Shown: positions 1 to 9,055 of the stretch, piece by piece | Numbering within the stretch: the stretch's first letter is position 1 | Layout of the letters: each line of letters opens with the position of its first letter | Origin: Streptomyces sp. NBRC 110028 | GTDB taxonomy: Bacteria; Actinomycetota; Actinomycetes; Streptomycetales; Streptomycetaceae | Length of the DNA stretch: 64,000 nucleotides | NCBI RefSeq assembly: GCF_001417735.1 | Contig: NZ_BBUZ01000040.1 | Location: 59,513 to 123,512, forward strand | Direction: 5' to 3' | The notes under the pieces: generated by a model | Seen by the model: the letters and a program-made list of their open reading frames with translations, nothing else | Databases searched by the model: none | Told to the model about the DNA's origin: nothing | Made by a program: the position numbers and the translations under genes

Positions 1-81
1 GACGACGCCGTATCCGTACACGGCGGCGTGCTCGGCGGCGAGCGCGGCCTGCGTGGCCTTGAGCGTCGCGGCCCGGTTCAT
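1..81 (-). CDS. Ferritin-like DUF4439 protein, N-terminal fragment (cut by window edge)
   Basis: The first 27 codons of a minus-strand gene run off the left edge. It starts at ATG 81-79, with a GGAAGG-type ribosome site about 10 bases upstream. The visible peptide begins MNRAATLKATQAAL and continues into AAEHAAVYGYGVV, a sequence I associate with the actinobacterial ferritin-like DUF4439 family, four-helix proteins of unknown role. The gene lies 43 bp downstream of the lipoprotein gene on the same strand, so the two are probably co-transcribed. Only the first helix can be judged. Confidence 0.7.
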   Translation of the reverse strand, partial: MNRAATLKATQAALAAEHAAVYGYGVV

Positions 82-124
82 ACGGGTACTCCTTCCGCGC
101 GGAGGGGGCTGAAGAGGGTGACCG

Positions 125-694
125 TCATGAGTCCGGGTCGCTCTGGGTGAGGAGATACACATGGGCGGCCCCGCAGGCCGCGACGGAGGCCAGCAGCCGG
201 GCCAGTTCGGGCGGCGCGCCGAGGAGCGCCGTGGTGCGGCTGTCGGCGGTGTGCCGCTCGGCCTGGGCGAGGGCGCTGAGCGCCTTCTTCTCGTCCTCGG
301 GCACCGCGGGCAGCCGCCGCCCGCCCGCGGCCGGTGAGCGGGACGCGCTCGCGGAGGCGGACGCGGAGGGGTCCGTGGAGCCGAACGCCGCGATGTGCGC
401 CGCCGTCTCCGCCCGCAGCGGCCGCAGCCGCCGCGCGAGCCCGGCATGGGCGTCGATGGTCGCGTCGTAGCGCGCGAGGAGCGCGGCCGAGTCCCGCACG
501 CCCCGGGCGCGCAGCGCGGCGGCGGCCGCGGAACCGGATGAGCGGTCTCCGTCGTCCGAGTCACCGGAGCAGCCGACGAGCAGCGCGGCGGCCCCGGCCG
601 AACCGCCGGCCAGCAGCAGACTTCGACGCCGCGGGGACGCGGCCTGGGGGAGTGACGGGGACGTGGGTCGAGGTGGGGGATTCGTGATCGACAC
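125..694 (-). CDS. Putative Tat-exported lipoprotein, 189 aa
   Basis: A 189-residue protein of unknown function. I chose GTG 694, which is preceded by GGAAAGAGGAAC; the open frame extends to 859 but that part has no ribosome site and runs into the rimP promoter zone. A twin-arginine segment (PRRRSLLLAGG, residues 21-31) is followed by a hydrophobic stretch and a lipobox LLVGC with Cys42, so it should be an exported lipid-anchored protein. The mature part is Ala/Arg-rich and probably helical, with a low-complexity Ser/Ala stretch. It is divergent from rimP across a 185-bp gap and lies directly upstream of the DUF4439 gene. Function not recognised. Confidence 0.75.
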   Translation of the reverse strand: MSITNPPPRPTSPSLPQAASPRRRSLLLAGGSAGAAALLVGCSGDSDDGDRSSGSAAAAALRARGVRDSAALLARYDATIDAHAGLARRLRPLRAETAAHIAAFGSTDPSASASASASRSPAAGGRRLPAVPEDEKKALSALAQAERHTADSRTTALLGAPPELARLLASVAACGAAHVYLLTQSDPDS

Positions 695-879
695 GTTCCT
701 CTTTCCGGGCTGCGGCAGCTCCCGGCCGCCGTTAGTGATCACAGCAGGCGAGCGTACCCGCGTGGGGCCGGAAAGCCGGGCAGCGGCCACCGAATCGTCA
801 GCCCGCCGCCGGAACAGATAGGCTTTGAGCTGACACGCGACCTTCCCACAACAGCACACGCGGCCGAGGAGTCACCCGG

Positions 880-1386
880 ATGAGCACGACCCAGAGCGAA
901 AGGCTGCGCGGACTGCTGGAACCGCTCGTCAGCGCACGGGACCTGGATCTGGAAGAGGTCGAGGTGACACCGGCCGGGAAGCGGCGCGTCCTTCGCATCG
1001 TGGTGGATTCCGACGACGGCGTGCAGCTGGATGCGTGTGCGGAGCTGAGCCGGGCGATCTCGCAGTCGCTCGACGAGTCGGACGCGATGGGTCAGACCCC
1101 GTACGTCCTGGAGGTCACCTCCCCCGGCGCCGAGCGCCCCCTGACCGAGCAGCGCCACTACCGGCGGGCCATAGGGCGGCTGATGAAGGCACAGCTGGTG
1201 GAGGGCGGCGAGCTGATCGCCCGGATCATCTCGGTGGATGACGAGGGGCTGGATCTGGAAGTCCCCGGTGTGAAGGGGCGCAAGCCCACCGCGAGGCGGC
1301 TGGCCTTCAAGGAGATCTCCAAGGCCCGAGTGGAGATCGAGTTCAACCGCAAGCCCGAGGGCGACGAGAGCAAGGAGGAGGCGTAG
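880..1386 (+). CDS. rimP: Ribosome maturation factor RimP
   Basis: RimP binds the free 30S subunit and is needed for late 16S rRNA and S12 assembly in the cytoplasm. The 168-aa product has the N-terminal alpha/beta domain (LEEVEVTPAGKRRVLRIVVD, residues 26-45) and the C-terminal SH3-like domain with the family hallmark VTSPGAERPL around residue 78. The acidic lysine-rich tail is usual for Streptomyces. The ATG at 880 is preceded by GAGGAG. It is the first gene of the nusA-infB operon and ends 2 bp before nusA, so the two are tightly coupled. Order and length match the family. Confidence 0.95.
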   Translation: MSTTQSERLRGLLEPLVSARDLDLEEVEVTPAGKRRVLRIVVDSDDGVQLDACAELSRAISQSLDESDAMGQTPYVLEVTSPGAERPLTEQRHYRRAIGRLMKAQLVEGGELIARIISVDDEGLDLEVPGVKGRKPTARRLAFKEISKARVEIEFNRKPEGDESKEEA

Positions 1387-1388
1387 CC

Positions 1389-2381
1389 GTGGACATCGAC
1401 ATGAGTGCCCTGCGGGGTCTGGTGCGGGAGAAGGAGATCTCGTTCGACCTGCTGGTCGAGGCGATCGAGTCGGCGCTCCTCATCGCCTACCACCGCACCG
1501 AGGGAAGCCGCCGCCGGGCCCGGGTGGAGCTGGACCGCACCAGCGGCCATGTGACCGTGTGGGCCCGGGAGGACGCCGACGACCTCGCGGAGGGCGAGGA
1601 GCCCCGCGAGTTCGACGACACCCCCTCCGGCTTCGGCCGCATCGCCGCCATGACCGCCAAGCAGGTCATCCTGCAGCGGCTGCGGGACGCCGAGGAGGAG
1701 ATCACCTTCGGTGAGTACGCCGGGCGCGAGGGCGATGTCGTCGCGGGCGTCGTGCAGCAGGGCAAGGACCCGAAGAACGTCCTGGTGGACATCGGCCGCC
1801 TCGAGGCGATCCTGCCGGTGCAGGAGCAGGTGCCCGGCGAGGACTACGCGCACGGCACCCGGCTGCGTACGTACGTCGTCCGAGTGGTCAAGGGCGTGCG
1901 CGGGCCGTCGGTGACCCTTTCGCGTACGCATCCCAATTTGGTGAAGAAACTCTTCGCGCTCGAGGTCCCGGAGATCGCGGACGGCTCGGTGGAGATCGCG
2001 GCGATCGCCCGTGAGGCGGGCCACCGCACCAAGATCGCTGTCCGGTCCACCCGTTCGGGTCTGAACCCCAAGGGCGCGTGCATCGGCCCGATGGGCGGCC
2101 GGGTACGCAGCGTGATGGCCGAGCTGCACGGTGAGAAGATCGACATCGTCGACTGGTCGGACGACCCCGCCGAACTGGTGGCGAACGCGCTGTCGCCCGC
2201 CCGGGTGAGCAAGGTCGAGGTCGTGGACCTGGCGGCGCGGTCCGCGCGGGTCACCGTGCCCGATTACCAGCTGTCACTGGCGATCGGCAAGGAAGGGCAG
2301 AACGCCCGGCTCGCGGCCCGGCTCACGGGCTGGCGGATCGACATCCGGCCGGACACCGATCAGTCCGCCGAGCAAGCCTGA
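1389..2381 (+). CDS. nusA: Transcription termination/antitermination protein NusA
   Basis: NusA binds RNA polymerase and RNA and modulates pausing, termination and antitermination. The 330-aa length is typical for actinobacteria, which lack the C-terminal acidic repeats of E. coli NusA. The N-terminal polymerase-binding domain (MDIDMSALRGLVREKEISFD) is followed by an S1 domain around residues 115-185 (GDVVAGVVQQG, VDIGRLEAILP) and two KH domains (GLNPKGACIGPMGGRVRSV; LSLAIGKEGQNARLAARLTG). The GTG at 1389 is used. The gene lies between rimP and ylxR in the conserved operon; 128 bp separate it from ylxR. Confidence 0.97.
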   Translation: MDIDMSALRGLVREKEISFDLLVEAIESALLIAYHRTEGSRRRARVELDRTSGHVTVWAREDADDLAEGEEPREFDDTPSGFGRIAAMTAKQVILQRLRDAEEEITFGEYAGREGDVVAGVVQQGKDPKNVLVDIGRLEAILPVQEQVPGEDYAHGTRLRTYVVRVVKGVRGPSVTLSRTHPNLVKKLFALEVPEIADGSVEIAAIAREAGHRTKIAVRSTRSGLNPKGACIGPMGGRVRSVMAELHGEKIDIVDWSDDPAELVANALSPARVSKVEVVDLAARSARVTVPDYQLSLAIGKEGQNARLAARLTGWRIDIRPDTDQSAEQA

Positions 2382-2509
2382 TCACAGCTGATCGAGCACA
2401 GATCAAGACGTGTTCAAGCCGCGGACAACCGGGATCCAGCCGAAATCGTGTGACGGTTCGATCACTCCCCCCAAGGGGTGAGGTCGGCGCAGGGAGGTAG
2501 ACTTAAGCA

Positions 2510-2800
2510 GTGTCTGGCCGCACGCGTGCCCGTGCCTGCCCTGAGAGAACCTGTGTGGGATGCCGGGATCGGGCGGCCAAGAACGATCTGCTGCGCATCG
2601 TGGCGGTCGAGGGCGTTTGCGTCCCCGATCGGCGCGGTACGCTGCCCGGTCGGGGAGCTTATATGCACCCCACACGGGTCTGTTTCGACCTGGCGGTCCG
2701 CCGCCGGGCCTTCCCCCGGGCCTTCAGGGGACCGGGGGCGTTCGACACCACGGCACTGCGCCGTTATGTCGAGCACCAGGGTGACCAGTCACCCCCGTAA
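2510..2800 (+). CDS. ylxR: YlxR family RNA-binding protein (DUF448)
   Basis: A 96-aa basic protein of the YlxR/DUF448 family, small proteins encoded between nusA and infB in most Gram-positives and linked to RNA binding or RNase P. The signature RTCVGCRDRAAKNDLLRIV lies at residues 13-31, and GRGAYMHPTRVCFDLAVRRRAF follows the loop. The start is GTG 2510, with AGGGAGG 10-17 bases upstream. It is 146 bp upstream of infB. The Cys pair in CVGC is conserved in the family. Confidence 0.9.
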   Translation: MSGRTRARACPERTCVGCRDRAAKNDLLRIVAVEGVCVPDRRGTLPGRGAYMHPTRVCFDLAVRRRAFPRAFRGPGAFDTTALRRYVEHQGDQSPP

Positions 2801-2946
2801 GAAGAACGGCACGGCACAGCCGTGCGGTCAGGTACCTCGCGAGTCGGAAGTAGGTCGAGATTGCGATGAGCACTCGATGAGTACGCGATGAGTACGCCCA
2901 TGAAGTAGCGACGGTCCGGCGGTAACCCGGACCTAAAAGGAGCGAA

Positions 2947-5900
2947 GTGGCTAAGGTCCGGGTATACGAACTCGCCAAGGAGTTCGGCGTTGAGAGCAAG
3001 GTCGTCATGGCCAAGCTCCAGGAGCTCGGTGAATTCGTACGGTCGGCGTCCTCCACGATCGAGGCGCCGGTAGTCCGCAAGTTGACTGACGCTTTCCAGG
3101 GTGGCAATGGCTCCGGCCGTGCCTCCGGCAAGCCCTCGGCGCCGCGCAAGGCGACGCCCAAGCCCCCGACGCCCGGTCCGGCGTCGGCGGCCCGTCCCGC
3201 TGCCCCCAAGCCCCCGACGCCCGGCCCCAAGCCGGCCGCCGCCGAGGGCCCGCGCAGCACGCCGTCCGCGGCGCCCACTCCGGGCCCGCGCCCGACTCCG
3301 GGCGCCCGCCCGACCCCCGGCCCCAAGCCGGGTCCGGCGCAGCCCGCAGCTCCGGCGCAGCCCGAGTTCACGGCCCCGCCGGCCACGCCCGGCCCCAAGC
3401 CCTCCCCGGCCAAGCCGGCCTCGGGCGGCCCCGCCAAGCCGGGCGCCACGCCCGGCCCGCGCCCCGGCGCCCGTCCCGGCCCCGGTGGCCAGGGCGGTCA
3501 GGGCCAGGGCGGCCAGGGCGGTCGTCCCGGCGCCCCGCGCCCGGGTCAGGAGCGCGGTGGTCCGCGTCCGGGCGGCGGTCGTCCGTCCGGCCCGCGTCCG
3601 GGTAACAACCCCTTCACCTCCGGCGGCTCCACCGGCATGGCGCGCCCGCAGGCGCCCCGTCCCGGCGGCGGCGCCCGTCCGGGCCCCGGTGGCCAGGGCG
3701 GTGCCGGTCCGCGTCCGCAGGGCGGCGGCCAGGGTGGTCCCGGTGCCGGTCGCGGCCAGGGCGCCGGCGGTCCCCGTCCCACTCCGGGGTCGATGCCGCG
3801 TCCGCAGGGCGCCCAGGGCGGCGGTCCCCGTCCCGGCGGCGGCGCCGGCGGCCCGCGCCCGAACCCGGGCATGATGCCGCAGCGTCCGGCCGCGGGTCCG
3901 CGTCCGGGCCCCGGTGGTGGCGGCGGTCGCGGCCCCGGCGGTGCCGGTCGTCCCGGTGGTGGCGGCGGCCGTCCGGGTGGCGGCGGCGGTTTCGCCGGTC
4001 GTCCCGGTGGCGGTGGCGGTGCCGGTCGTCCGGGTGGCGGCGGCGGTTTCGCCGGTCGTCCCGGTGGTGGCGGCGGTGGCCGTCCGGGCTTCGGCGGCCG
4101 TCCGGGTGGTCCCGGTGGCCGTGGTGGTACGCAGGGTGCGTTCGGCCGTCCCGGCGGTCCGGCGCGTCGTGGCCGTAAGTCGAAGCGGCAGAGGCGCCAG
4201 GAGTACGAGGCCATGCAGGCCCCGTCCGTCGGCGGCGTGATGCTGCCGCGCGGCAACGGCCAGACGGTCCGGCTGTCGCGGGGTGCGTCGCTCACCGACT
4301 TCGCGGAGAAGATCAACGCCAACCCGGCGTCGCTCGTCGCCGTGATGCTCAACCTCGGCGAGATGGTCACCGCGACCCAGTCCGTCTCCGACGAGACGCT
4401 GCAGCTCCTCGCCGACGAGATGAACTACAACATCGAGATCGTCAGCCCGGAGGAGGAGGACCGCGAGCTTCTCGAGTCCTTCGACATCGAGTTCGGCGAG
4501 AACGAGGGCGGCGAGGAGATGCTCGTCGCGCGTCCGCCGGTGGTGACCGTCATGGGTCACGTCGACCACGGTAAGACGCGACTGCTGGACGCGATCCGCA
4601 AGACCAACGTGGTCGCGGGCGAGGCCGGCGGCATCACCCAGCACATCGGCGCGTACCAGGTCTCGACCGAGGTCAACGACGAAGAGCGCAAGATCACCTT
4701 CATCGACACCCCGGGTCACGAGGCGTTCACCGCCATGCGTGCCCGTGGTGCCAAGTCGACCGACATCGCGATCCTCGTGGTGGCGGCCAACGACGGTGTG
4801 ATGCCCCAGACGATCGAGGCGCTGAACCACGCCAAGGCGGCCGACGTGCCGATCGTGGTCGCGGTCAACAAGATCGACGTCGAGGGCGCGGACCCGACCA
4901 AGGTGCGCGGTCAGCTGACCGAGTACGGCCTGGTGGCCGAGGAGTACGGCGGCGACACCATGTTCGTCGACATCTCCGCCCGTCAGGGTCTGAACATCGA
5001 CGAACTGCTCGAGGCCGTCGTCCTCACCGCGGACGCCTCGCTCGACCTGCGCGCCAACGCGGAGCAGGACGCGCAGGGCATCGCGATCGAGGCGCACCTC
5101 GACCGCGGCCGCGGCGCCGTGGCCACCGTGCTGGTCCAGCGCGGCACCCTGCGGGTCGGCGAGACGATGGTCGTCGGCGACGCGTACGGCCGCGTCCGGG
5201 CGATGCTCGACGACAACGGCAACCAGCTCCAGGAGGCGGGTCCCTCGACCCCGGTCCTGGTGCTCGGTCTGACCAACGTGCCGGGCGCGGGCGACAACTT
5301 CCTCGTCGTCGAGGAGGACCGCACCGCCCGTCAGATCGCCGAGAAGCGCGCCGCGCGCGAGCGGAACGCCGCCTTCGCCAAGCGCACCCGCCGGGTCTCC
5401 CTGGAGGACCTGGACAAGGTGCTCAAGGCCGGTCAGGTCCAGCAGCTCAACCTCATCATCAAGGGCGACGCGTCCGGTTCGGTGGAGGCCCTGGAGTCCT
5501 CCCTGCTCCAGCTCGACGTCGGCGAAGAGGTCGACCTGCGCGTCCTGCACCGCGGTGTGGGTGCGGTCACCGAGACCGACATCGACCTGGCGACCGGCTC
5601 CGACGCCATCGTCATCGGCTTCAACGTGCGCGCCGACGGGCGTGCCACGCAGATGGCCGAGCGCGAGGGCGTGGACGTCCGCTACTACTCGGTCATCTAC
5701 CAGGTGATCGAGGAGATCGAGGCGGCCCTCAAGGGCATGCTCAAGCCGGAGTACGAAGAGGTCGAGCTGGGCACGGCGGAGATCCGCGAGGTCTTCCGCT
5801 CGTCCAAGCTGGGCAACATCGCGGGTGTGCTCATCCGCTCCGGCGAGGTCAAGCGGAACACCAAGGCCCGCCTCGTCCGCGACGGCAAGGTCATCGCGGA

Positions 5901-6054
5901 GAACCTCAACATCGAGGGCCTGCGCCGCTTCAAGGACGACGTCACCGAGATTCGCGAAGGCTTCGAGGGCGGTATCAACCTCGGCAGCTACAACGACATC
6001 AAGATCGACGACGTCATCGCGACGTACGAGATGCGCGAGAAGCCGCGCGGCTGA
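2947..6054 (+). CDS. infB: Translation initiation factor IF-2
   Basis: IF-2 is the GTPase that delivers formyl-Met-tRNA to the 30S subunit and promotes subunit joining. The product is 1,035 aa. The N-terminal IF2N motif (VRVYELAKEFGVESKVVMAK) is followed by about 370 residues of Pro/Gly/Arg/Ala low complexity (roughly residues 55-425), then a second IF2N segment, the G domain (GHVDHGKT 537-544, DTPGHEAF 587-594, NKID 641-644) and the C-terminal domains. The start is GTG 2947, preceded by AAAAGGAG. The long glycine-rich linker is characteristic of Streptomyces IF-2. It belongs to the nusA operon. Confidence 0.97.
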   Translation: MAKVRVYELAKEFGVESKVVMAKLQELGEFVRSASSTIEAPVVRKLTDAFQGGNGSGRASGKPSAPRKATPKPPTPGPASAARPAAPKPPTPGPKPAAAEGPRSTPSAAPTPGPRPTPGARPTPGPKPGPAQPAAPAQPEFTAPPATPGPKPSPAKPASGGPAKPGATPGPRPGARPGPGGQGGQGQGGQGGRPGAPRPGQERGGPRPGGGRPSGPRPGNNPFTSGGSTGMARPQAPRPGGGARPGPGGQGGAGPRPQGGGQGGPGAGRGQGAGGPRPTPGSMPRPQGAQGGGPRPGGGAGGPRPNPGMMPQRPAAGPRPGPGGGGGRGPGGAGRPGGGGGRPGGGGGFAGRPGGGGGAGRPGGGGGFAGRPGGGGGGRPGFGGRPGGPGGRGGTQGAFGRPGGPARRGRKSKRQRRQEYEAMQAPSVGGVMLPRGNGQTVRLSRGASLTDFAEKINANPASLVAVMLNLGEMVTATQSVSDETLQLLADEMNYNIEIVSPEEEDRELLESFDIEFGENEGGEEMLVARPPVVTVMGHVDHGKTRLLDAIRKTNVVAGEAGGITQHIGAYQVSTEVNDEERKITFIDTPGHEAFTAMRARGAKSTDIAILVVAANDGVMPQTIEALNHAKAADVPIVVAVNKIDVEGADPTKVRGQLTEYGLVAEEYGGDTMFVDISARQGLNIDELLEAVVLTADASLDLRANAEQDAQGIAIEAHLDRGRGAVATVLVQRGTLRVGETMVVGDAYGRVRAMLDDNGNQLQEAGPSTPVLVLGLTNVPGAGDNFLVVEEDRTARQIAEKRAARERNAAFAKRTRRVSLEDLDKVLKAGQVQQLNLIIKGDASGSVEALESSLLQLDVGEEVDLRVLHRGVGAVTETDIDLATGSDAIVIGFNVRADGRATQMAEREGVDVRYYSVIYQVIEEIEAALKGMLKPEYEEVELGTAEIREVFRSSKLGNIAGVLIRSGEVKRNTKARLVRDGKVIAENLNIEGLRRFKDDVTEIREGFEGGINLGSYNDIKIDDVIATYEMREKPRG
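3971..4067 (+). repeat. Near-identical tandem repeat in the Gly-rich linker of infB
   Basis: A 40-base block beginning GTCCGGGTGGCGG at 3971-4010 recurs identically at 4028-4067, a 57-base period. It encodes RPGGGGGFAGRPGG twice. The surrounding 3,450-4,150 region is a wider field of imperfect GGTCGTCCCGGTGG-type units. Frame is preserved, so this is a coding repeat likely to vary in copy number between strains. Confidence 0.8.
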
Positions 6055-6176
6055 CGCGCTGCCTCTCATCCGGGGCCGGTCGGCGGAGAATTTCCGTCGA
6101 TCGGCCCCGGCCCTTGCGTGTACGGTTCGAGAAGCCCGAACCTCCAAGGCCCCACGGGTGGCTTGACCCGGATTGC

Positions 6177-6473
6177 ATGTATGTAGGGACGTTGTCCTTC
6201 GACCTGCTCCTCGGTGACGTACGGTCGCTGAAGGAGAAGCGCTCCGTCGTCCGCCCGATCGTCGCCGAGCTGCACCGCAAGTACGCGGTGAGCGTGGCGG
6301 AGGTCGGCGACCAGGACCTCTACCGCAGGGCCGAGATCGGCCTCGCGGCGGTCTCCGGGGACGCGGGCCACCTGACCGAAGTCCTCGACCACTGCGAGCG
6401 GCTGGTGGCGGGGCGGCCGGAGGTGGAGCTGCTGTCGGTACGACGGCGGTTCCACGGTGGCCACGACGAGTGA
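6177..6473 (+). CDS. DUF503 (YlxP-like) protein
   Basis: A 98-aa protein of the DUF503/YlxP family, small ferredoxin-fold proteins conserved between infB and rbfA; a Bacillus homologue is associated with ribosome assembly, but the role is not settled. The typical start MYVGTLSFDLLLGDVRSLKE and the core KRSVVRPIVAELHRKYAVSV are present, followed by VAEVGDQDLYRRAEIG. I chose ATG 6177 because family members start there; the frame is open back to 6114. No clear ribosome site precedes it, so translation may depend on coupling. Confidence 0.88.
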   Translation: MYVGTLSFDLLLGDVRSLKEKRSVVRPIVAELHRKYAVSVAEVGDQDLYRRAEIGLAAVSGDAGHLTEVLDHCERLVAGRPEVELLSVRRRFHGGHDE

Positions 6474-6537
6474 GGGCCGGGACCGACGACCGTCCCTGAC
6501 CATCGATGAGTGAAGCGAAGAAGAGAGAAGAAGACGC

Positions 6538-7032
6538 ATGACCGACACCGCGCGGGCACGCAAGCTGGCGGACCGCATCCGGGTCGTGGTCGCGGAGACC
6601 CTGCAGCGGCGGATCAAGGACCCGCGGCTCGGCTATGTGACCATCACCGACACCCGGATCACCGGTGATCTGCGGGAGGCGACCGTCTTCTACACGGTCT
6701 ACGGCGACGACGAGGAGCGCGCGGCCTCCGCCGCCGCCCTGGAGAGCGCCAAGGGCGTGCTGCGGTCGGAGGTCGGACGGCAGACCGGGGTGCGGTTCAC
6801 CCCGACCCTGACGTTCGTACCGGACGCGCTGCCGGACAACGCCCGCACGATCGACGACCTGCTCGCCAAGGCCAAGGCGGCCGACGCCGAGGTCCGTGAG
6901 GCGTCCTCGGGCGCCACGTACGCCGGTGAGGCGGACCCGTACCGCAAGCCCGGCGAGGCGGACGAGGACGAGGACACCGAAGGGAACGACGGTGAGTCCC
7001 CCTCCGGCGGCAAGGGTGCCGCGGGCGCATGA
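6538..7032 (+). CDS. rbfA: Ribosome-binding factor A
   Basis: RbfA associates with the 30S subunit during late 16S rRNA 5'-end maturation and is important in the cold. The 164-aa product has the KH-like fold signature: RARKLADRIRVVVAETLQRR, then DPRLGYVTITDTRITGDLRE and the C-terminal VRFTPTLTFVPDALPDNARTI. An acidic Gly/Asp tail of about 40 residues follows, usual in streptomycetes. It overlaps truB by 4 bp (ATGA at 7029-7032), indicating translational coupling. Confidence 0.95.
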   Translation: MTDTARARKLADRIRVVVAETLQRRIKDPRLGYVTITDTRITGDLREATVFYTVYGDDEERAASAAALESAKGVLRSEVGRQTGVRFTPTLTFVPDALPDNARTIDDLLAKAKAADAEVREASSGATYAGEADPYRKPGEADEDEDTEGNDGESPSGGKGAAGA

Positions 7033-7952
7033 CACGCAAGGGCAGGGCCGCCTCCACCGCGCCGGACGGCCTGGTGATCGTCGACAAGCCGGCCGGCTTC
7101 ACCTCGCACGACGTCGTCGCCAAGATGCGCCGCTTCGCCGGTACGCGCCGGGTCGGGCACGCCGGGACGCTGGACCCGATGGCCACGGGCGTGCTCGTGA
7201 TCGGGGTCGAGAAGGCGACCCGGCTGCTCGGTCATCTGGCGCTGACCGAGAAGGAGTACACGGCCACCATCCGGCTCGGCCGGACCACGGTCACCGACGA
7301 CGCCGAGGGGGAGATCACCGCCTCGGCCGGGGCGGCCGGGACCACGCTCGACGCCGTGCGGACCGGGATCGGCGAGCTGACCGGGGACATCCAGCAGGTG
7401 CCGTCCAAGGTCAGCGCCATCAAGATCGACGGCAAGCGGTCCTACACCCGGGCCCGGGAGGGCGAGGAGTTCGAGATCCCGGCCCGGCCGGTGACCGTCT
7501 CGTCCTTCGTCCTCCACGACGGCCGCGAGGCGAAGGCCGACGACGGCACGCCCGTCCTGGACCTCGACGTCACGGTCGTGTGCTCCTCGGGCACGTACAT
7601 CCGCGCCCTGGCCCGCGACCTCGGCGCCGGGCTCGGCACCGGCGGCCATCTGACGGCGCTGCGCCGCACCCGGGTCGGACCGTACGGGCTGGACGCCGCG
7701 CGGACGCTGGAGCAGCTGGAGGAGTCCCTCCAGATCATGCCCATCGCCGAGGCCGCGGCCGCCGCCTTCCCGCGCTGGGACGTCGACGCCCACCAGGCCC
7801 GGTTGCTGGGCAACGGCGTACGGATCGACATGCCGCCCCGCGAGGGCGCCGGGGCCGCCGGCCCGGTGGCGGTCTTCGGGCCGGAGGGGCGCTTCCTGGC
7901 CCTGGTGGAGGAGTCGAAGGGCCGGGCCAAGAGCCTCGCCGTCTTCGTCTGA
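7029..7952 (+). CDS. truB: tRNA pseudouridine(55) synthase TruB
   Basis: TruB isomerises U55 of the tRNA T-loop to pseudouridine. The 307-aa product has the family opening GLVIVDKPAGFTSHDVVAK and the catalytic block RVGHAGTLDPMATGVL with the catalytic aspartate at D49. SYTRAREGEEFEIPARPV and CSSGTYIRALARDLG follow, and the C-terminus is a PUA-like domain. The start ATG lies inside the end of rbfA. It is the last gene of the tight operon; ribF follows after 123 bp with its own ribosome site. Confidence 0.96.
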   Translation: MTRKGRAASTAPDGLVIVDKPAGFTSHDVVAKMRRFAGTRRVGHAGTLDPMATGVLVIGVEKATRLLGHLALTEKEYTATIRLGRTTVTDDAEGEITASAGAAGTTLDAVRTGIGELTGDIQQVPSKVSAIKIDGKRSYTRAREGEEFEIPARPVTVSSFVLHDGREAKADDGTPVLDLDVTVVCSSGTYIRALARDLGAGLGTGGHLTALRRTRVGPYGLDAARTLEQLEESLQIMPIAEAAAAAFPRWDVDAHQARLLGNGVRIDMPPREGAGAAGPVAVFGPEGRFLALVEESKGRAKSLAVFV

Positions 7953-7959
7953 GGGGTCC

Positions 7960-7980
7960 GCCGGTCCCCCGCAGACCGGC
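7960..7980 (+). terminator. Small hairpin after truB
   Basis: Seven-base inverted repeat GCCGGTC/GACCGGC with a 7-base loop, directly downstream of the truB stop at 7952. It is GC-rich without a T-run, as is common for Streptomyces terminators, but short; it may be only a weak pause between truB and ribF. Confidence 0.35.
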
Positions 7981-8075
7981 CTCCGGTGCACGGCGGCGGC
8001 AGGCGGCATGGCAGTCTTAGACCTGCGAAAGCGATAAGTCGGCAGAGTCAAAGGTTCGGGCGAGGAGCGGGCATA

Positions 8076-9032
8076 GTGCAGCGCTGGCGTGGCTTGGAGG
8101 ACATCCCCGAGGACTGGGGGCGCAGCGTCGTCACGATCGGTTCCTACGACGGAGTGCACCGCGGGCATCAGCTGATCATCGGCCGCGCGGTGGCTCGCGC
8201 ACGGGAGCTGGGCGTACCGGCGGTGGTCGTCACCTTCGACCCGCACCCGAGTGAGGTCGTGCGGCCCGGCAGCCATCCGCCGCTGCTCGCCCCGCACCAG
8301 CGGCGTGCGGAGCTGATGGCGGAGCTGGGCGTGGACGCGGTGCTGGTCCTGCCCTTCACCCAGGAGTTCTCGCGGCTCACCCCCGCCGACTTCGTGGTGA
8401 AGGTGCTGGTCGACAAGCTCCACGCGCGAGTGGTGGTGGAGGGCCCCAACTTCCGGTTCGGCCACCGGGCCGCCGGAAACGTCGACTCGCTGCGCGAGCT
8501 GGGCACCACCTACGACTACGAGGTCGAGGTGATCGACCTGTACGAGCGCGGCGCTGCGGGCGGTGGCGAGCCGTTCTCGTCCACCCTGGTGCGCAGGCTG
8601 GTCGCCGAGGGGGACGTCACGGGCGCCATGGAGGTCCTGGGACGGCCGCACCGCGTCGAGGGCATCGTGGTCCGCGGCGCCCAGCGCGGCCGCGAACTGG
8701 GCTTCCCCACCGCCAACCTGGAGACCCTGCCGCACACCGCGATCCCGGCCGACGGCGTCTACGCGGGCTGGCTGACGGCCGAGGGCGAGGCCATGCCCGC
8801 GGCCATCTCGGTCGGCACCAATCCGCAGTTCGACGGAACCGAGCGGACCGTGGAGGCGTACGCGATCGACCGGGTCGGCCTGGATCTGTACGGGCTCCAC
8901 GTCGAGGTGGACTTCCTCGACTTCCTGCGCGGCCAGGAGAAGTTCGACTCGATCGAGGCGCTGCTGGAGCGGATGGCGGCCGATGTGAAGCGGGCGAGCG
9001 AGCTGGTGGAGGAGTACGACAGCCGCCGCTGA
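8076..9032 (+). CDS. ribF: Bifunctional riboflavin kinase/FAD synthetase
   Basis: RibF phosphorylates riboflavin to FMN and adenylylates FMN to FAD. The 318-aa product has the nucleotidyltransferase signature SVVTIGSYDGVHRGHQ (residues 17-32) with the HxGH motif at 28-31, TFDPHPSEV after it, the VVEGPNFRFGHRAAGN block, and the kinase domain from about residue 185 (GRELGFPTANLE, DGVYAGW). I chose GTG 8076, preceded by GAGGAGCGG; the frame is open to 7986 but lacks family sequence. The gene faces the minus-strand EspI-like gene across a strong hairpin. Confidence 0.95.
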   Translation: MQRWRGLEDIPEDWGRSVVTIGSYDGVHRGHQLIIGRAVARARELGVPAVVVTFDPHPSEVVRPGSHPPLLAPHQRRAELMAELGVDAVLVLPFTQEFSRLTPADFVVKVLVDKLHARVVVEGPNFRFGHRAAGNVDSLRELGTTYDYEVEVIDLYERGAAGGGEPFSSTLVRRLVAEGDVTGAMEVLGRPHRVEGIVVRGAQRGRELGFPTANLETLPHTAIPADGVYAGWLTAEGEAMPAAISVGTNPQFDGTERTVEAYAIDRVGLDLYGLHVEVDFLDFLRGQEKFDSIEALLERMAADVKRASELVEEYDSRR

Positions 9033-9055
9033 GCTTTCTTCCTCCTACCCAGCCC

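Noticed and set aside
3450..4150. Dense GC-rich repeats in infB considered as a CRISPR-like or mobile repeat array
   Set aside because: Repeats are in frame, of unequal length and without unique spacers; they encode the known Gly/Pro-rich linker.
2764..7035. Very long minus-strand open frame (1,423 codons) opposite infB, DUF503 gene and rbfA
   Set aside because: It is the antisense shadow of high-GC codons in real genes; low-complexity, with no family motifs.
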